This document shows positions 63,900 through 64,000 of a DNA stretch of 64,000 nucleotides, in pieces (positions within the stretch are counted from its first letter, which is position 1; the number at the start of each line of letters is the position of its first letter). This DNA comes from DAOOOW01 sp035387885. GTDB taxonomy: Bacteria > Patescibacteriota > Patescibacteriia > UBA2196. A model generated the notes under the pieces. That model was not told the DNA's origin. It worked only from the letters and a program-made list of their open reading frames with translations, and ran no database searches. The stretch is taken from assembly GCA_035387885.1 (NCBI GenBank), contig DAOOOW010000002.1, forward strand, positions 9,171 through 73,170. Direction: 5' to 3'. A program made the translations under genes and the position numbers.

Positions 63900-63928
63900 T
63901 TGACTTAATTTTTAGAATATGGTATAAA
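63900..63928 (+). promoter_or_regulatory. Plus-strand promoter divergent from thrS
   Basis: TTGACT (63900-63905), 17-nt spacer, TATAAA (63923-63928). Predicted start about 63935. Confidence 0.65.
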
Positions 63929-63934
63929 TATTTA

Positions 63935-63990
63935 TTCAAGTGAAGGGCGAATTCACCCCCGAAATGCAATTTTATGTTCGGGTTTTTTTA
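63935..63990 (+). promoter_or_regulatory. Short leader with terminator hairpin (attenuator or small RNA)
   Basis: Starting just after the promoter, GTGAA...TTCAC is a small hairpin and CCCGAA (63958-63963) pairs with TTCGGG (63977-63982), followed by TTTTTTTAATT. About 55 nt in total. It may be an attenuator for a gene beyond the window end, or a separate short RNA. Confidence 0.55.
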
Positions 63991-64000
63991 ATTGTTTTTT

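Overview
The window looks like a chromosomal segment from a Patescibacteria (Candidate Phyla Radiation) bacterium, most likely of the Parcubacteria group; the group assignment is inference. The basis is the AT-rich coding style, small compact housekeeping genes, several short membrane proteins of a type common in those genomes, a single-domain bacterial histone, and very many short GC-rich palindromic repeats. UGA is used as a stop (for example the pseudouridine synthase ending at 15656), so the UGA-recoded lineages are unlikely. No rRNA, CRISPR array, insertion sequence, phage or plasmid gene was seen.

Layout. 1-9.6 kb: 3' end of glyQS, a frameshifted cysteine hydrolase, M16 protease, AI-2E-type permease, rsmI, metG, a CvpA-like protein, TatD nuclease, rbfA and a DHH phosphoesterase. 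9.7-16.2 kb: clpP, two Nudix proteins, rny with a long structured leader, a YmdB-like phosphoesterase, HU, an RluA-family pseudouridine synthase and rplS. 16.2-23.4 kb: tRNA-Leu, -Val, -Ala and -Glu among unknown genes, a Nudix protein, a flippase and glycosyltransferases. 23.5-30.3 kb: murG, a kinase fused to a RapZ-type C-terminal domain, a MurU-like nucleotidyltransferase, prs, a half-size MFS protein and a dCMP deaminase/kinase/dUTPase operon. 30.4-37.5 kb: tRNA-Phe and tRNA-Ile, rpsT, an FKBP isomerase, a CCA-adding enzyme, a candidate small RNA, gatC, gatA and tRNA-Asp. 37.5-50.3 kb: methyltransferase, TraX, histone, pheS, a wall island (MraY-like, VanX-like, M14 peptidase), pheT and gyrB. 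50.4-64 kb: secE-nusG-rplK-rplA, a surface-polysaccharide block (three GT2 enzymes and a large ligase-like membrane protein), a DUF3048 protein, rplY, a lipoprotein and thrS.

The most unusual property is a dense population of short palindromic or inverted-repeat elements, several dozen in 64 kb. They lie between genes and also in frame inside conserved genes (rsmI, metG, tatD, rluD, murG, gatA, pheS, pheT, gyrB, thrS, glycosyltransferases, the ligase and an M14 peptidase). The clearest is a 99-bp element with perfect 16-bp terminal inverted repeats that adds exactly 33 codons to murG. Hairpins also occur in broken tRNA copies: the tRNA-Ala and tRNA-Asp remnants carry different hairpins with the same design (13-bp stem, CCAA loop) at the same position. 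A tRNA-Ile(UAU) gene sits inside a second tRNA-Ile that is split at its anticodon loop.

Other leads are a minus-strand small RNA with its own promoter, terminator and C-rich loops; a leader hairpin that hides the rny ribosome binding site; an AmgK-like/RapZ-C fusion next to MurU- and MurG-like enzymes; a 58-residue histone-fold protein; and several apparently leaderless genes whose -10 box ends 6 nt before the ATG. All assignments are by reading sequence and motifs; no searches or folding programs were run.
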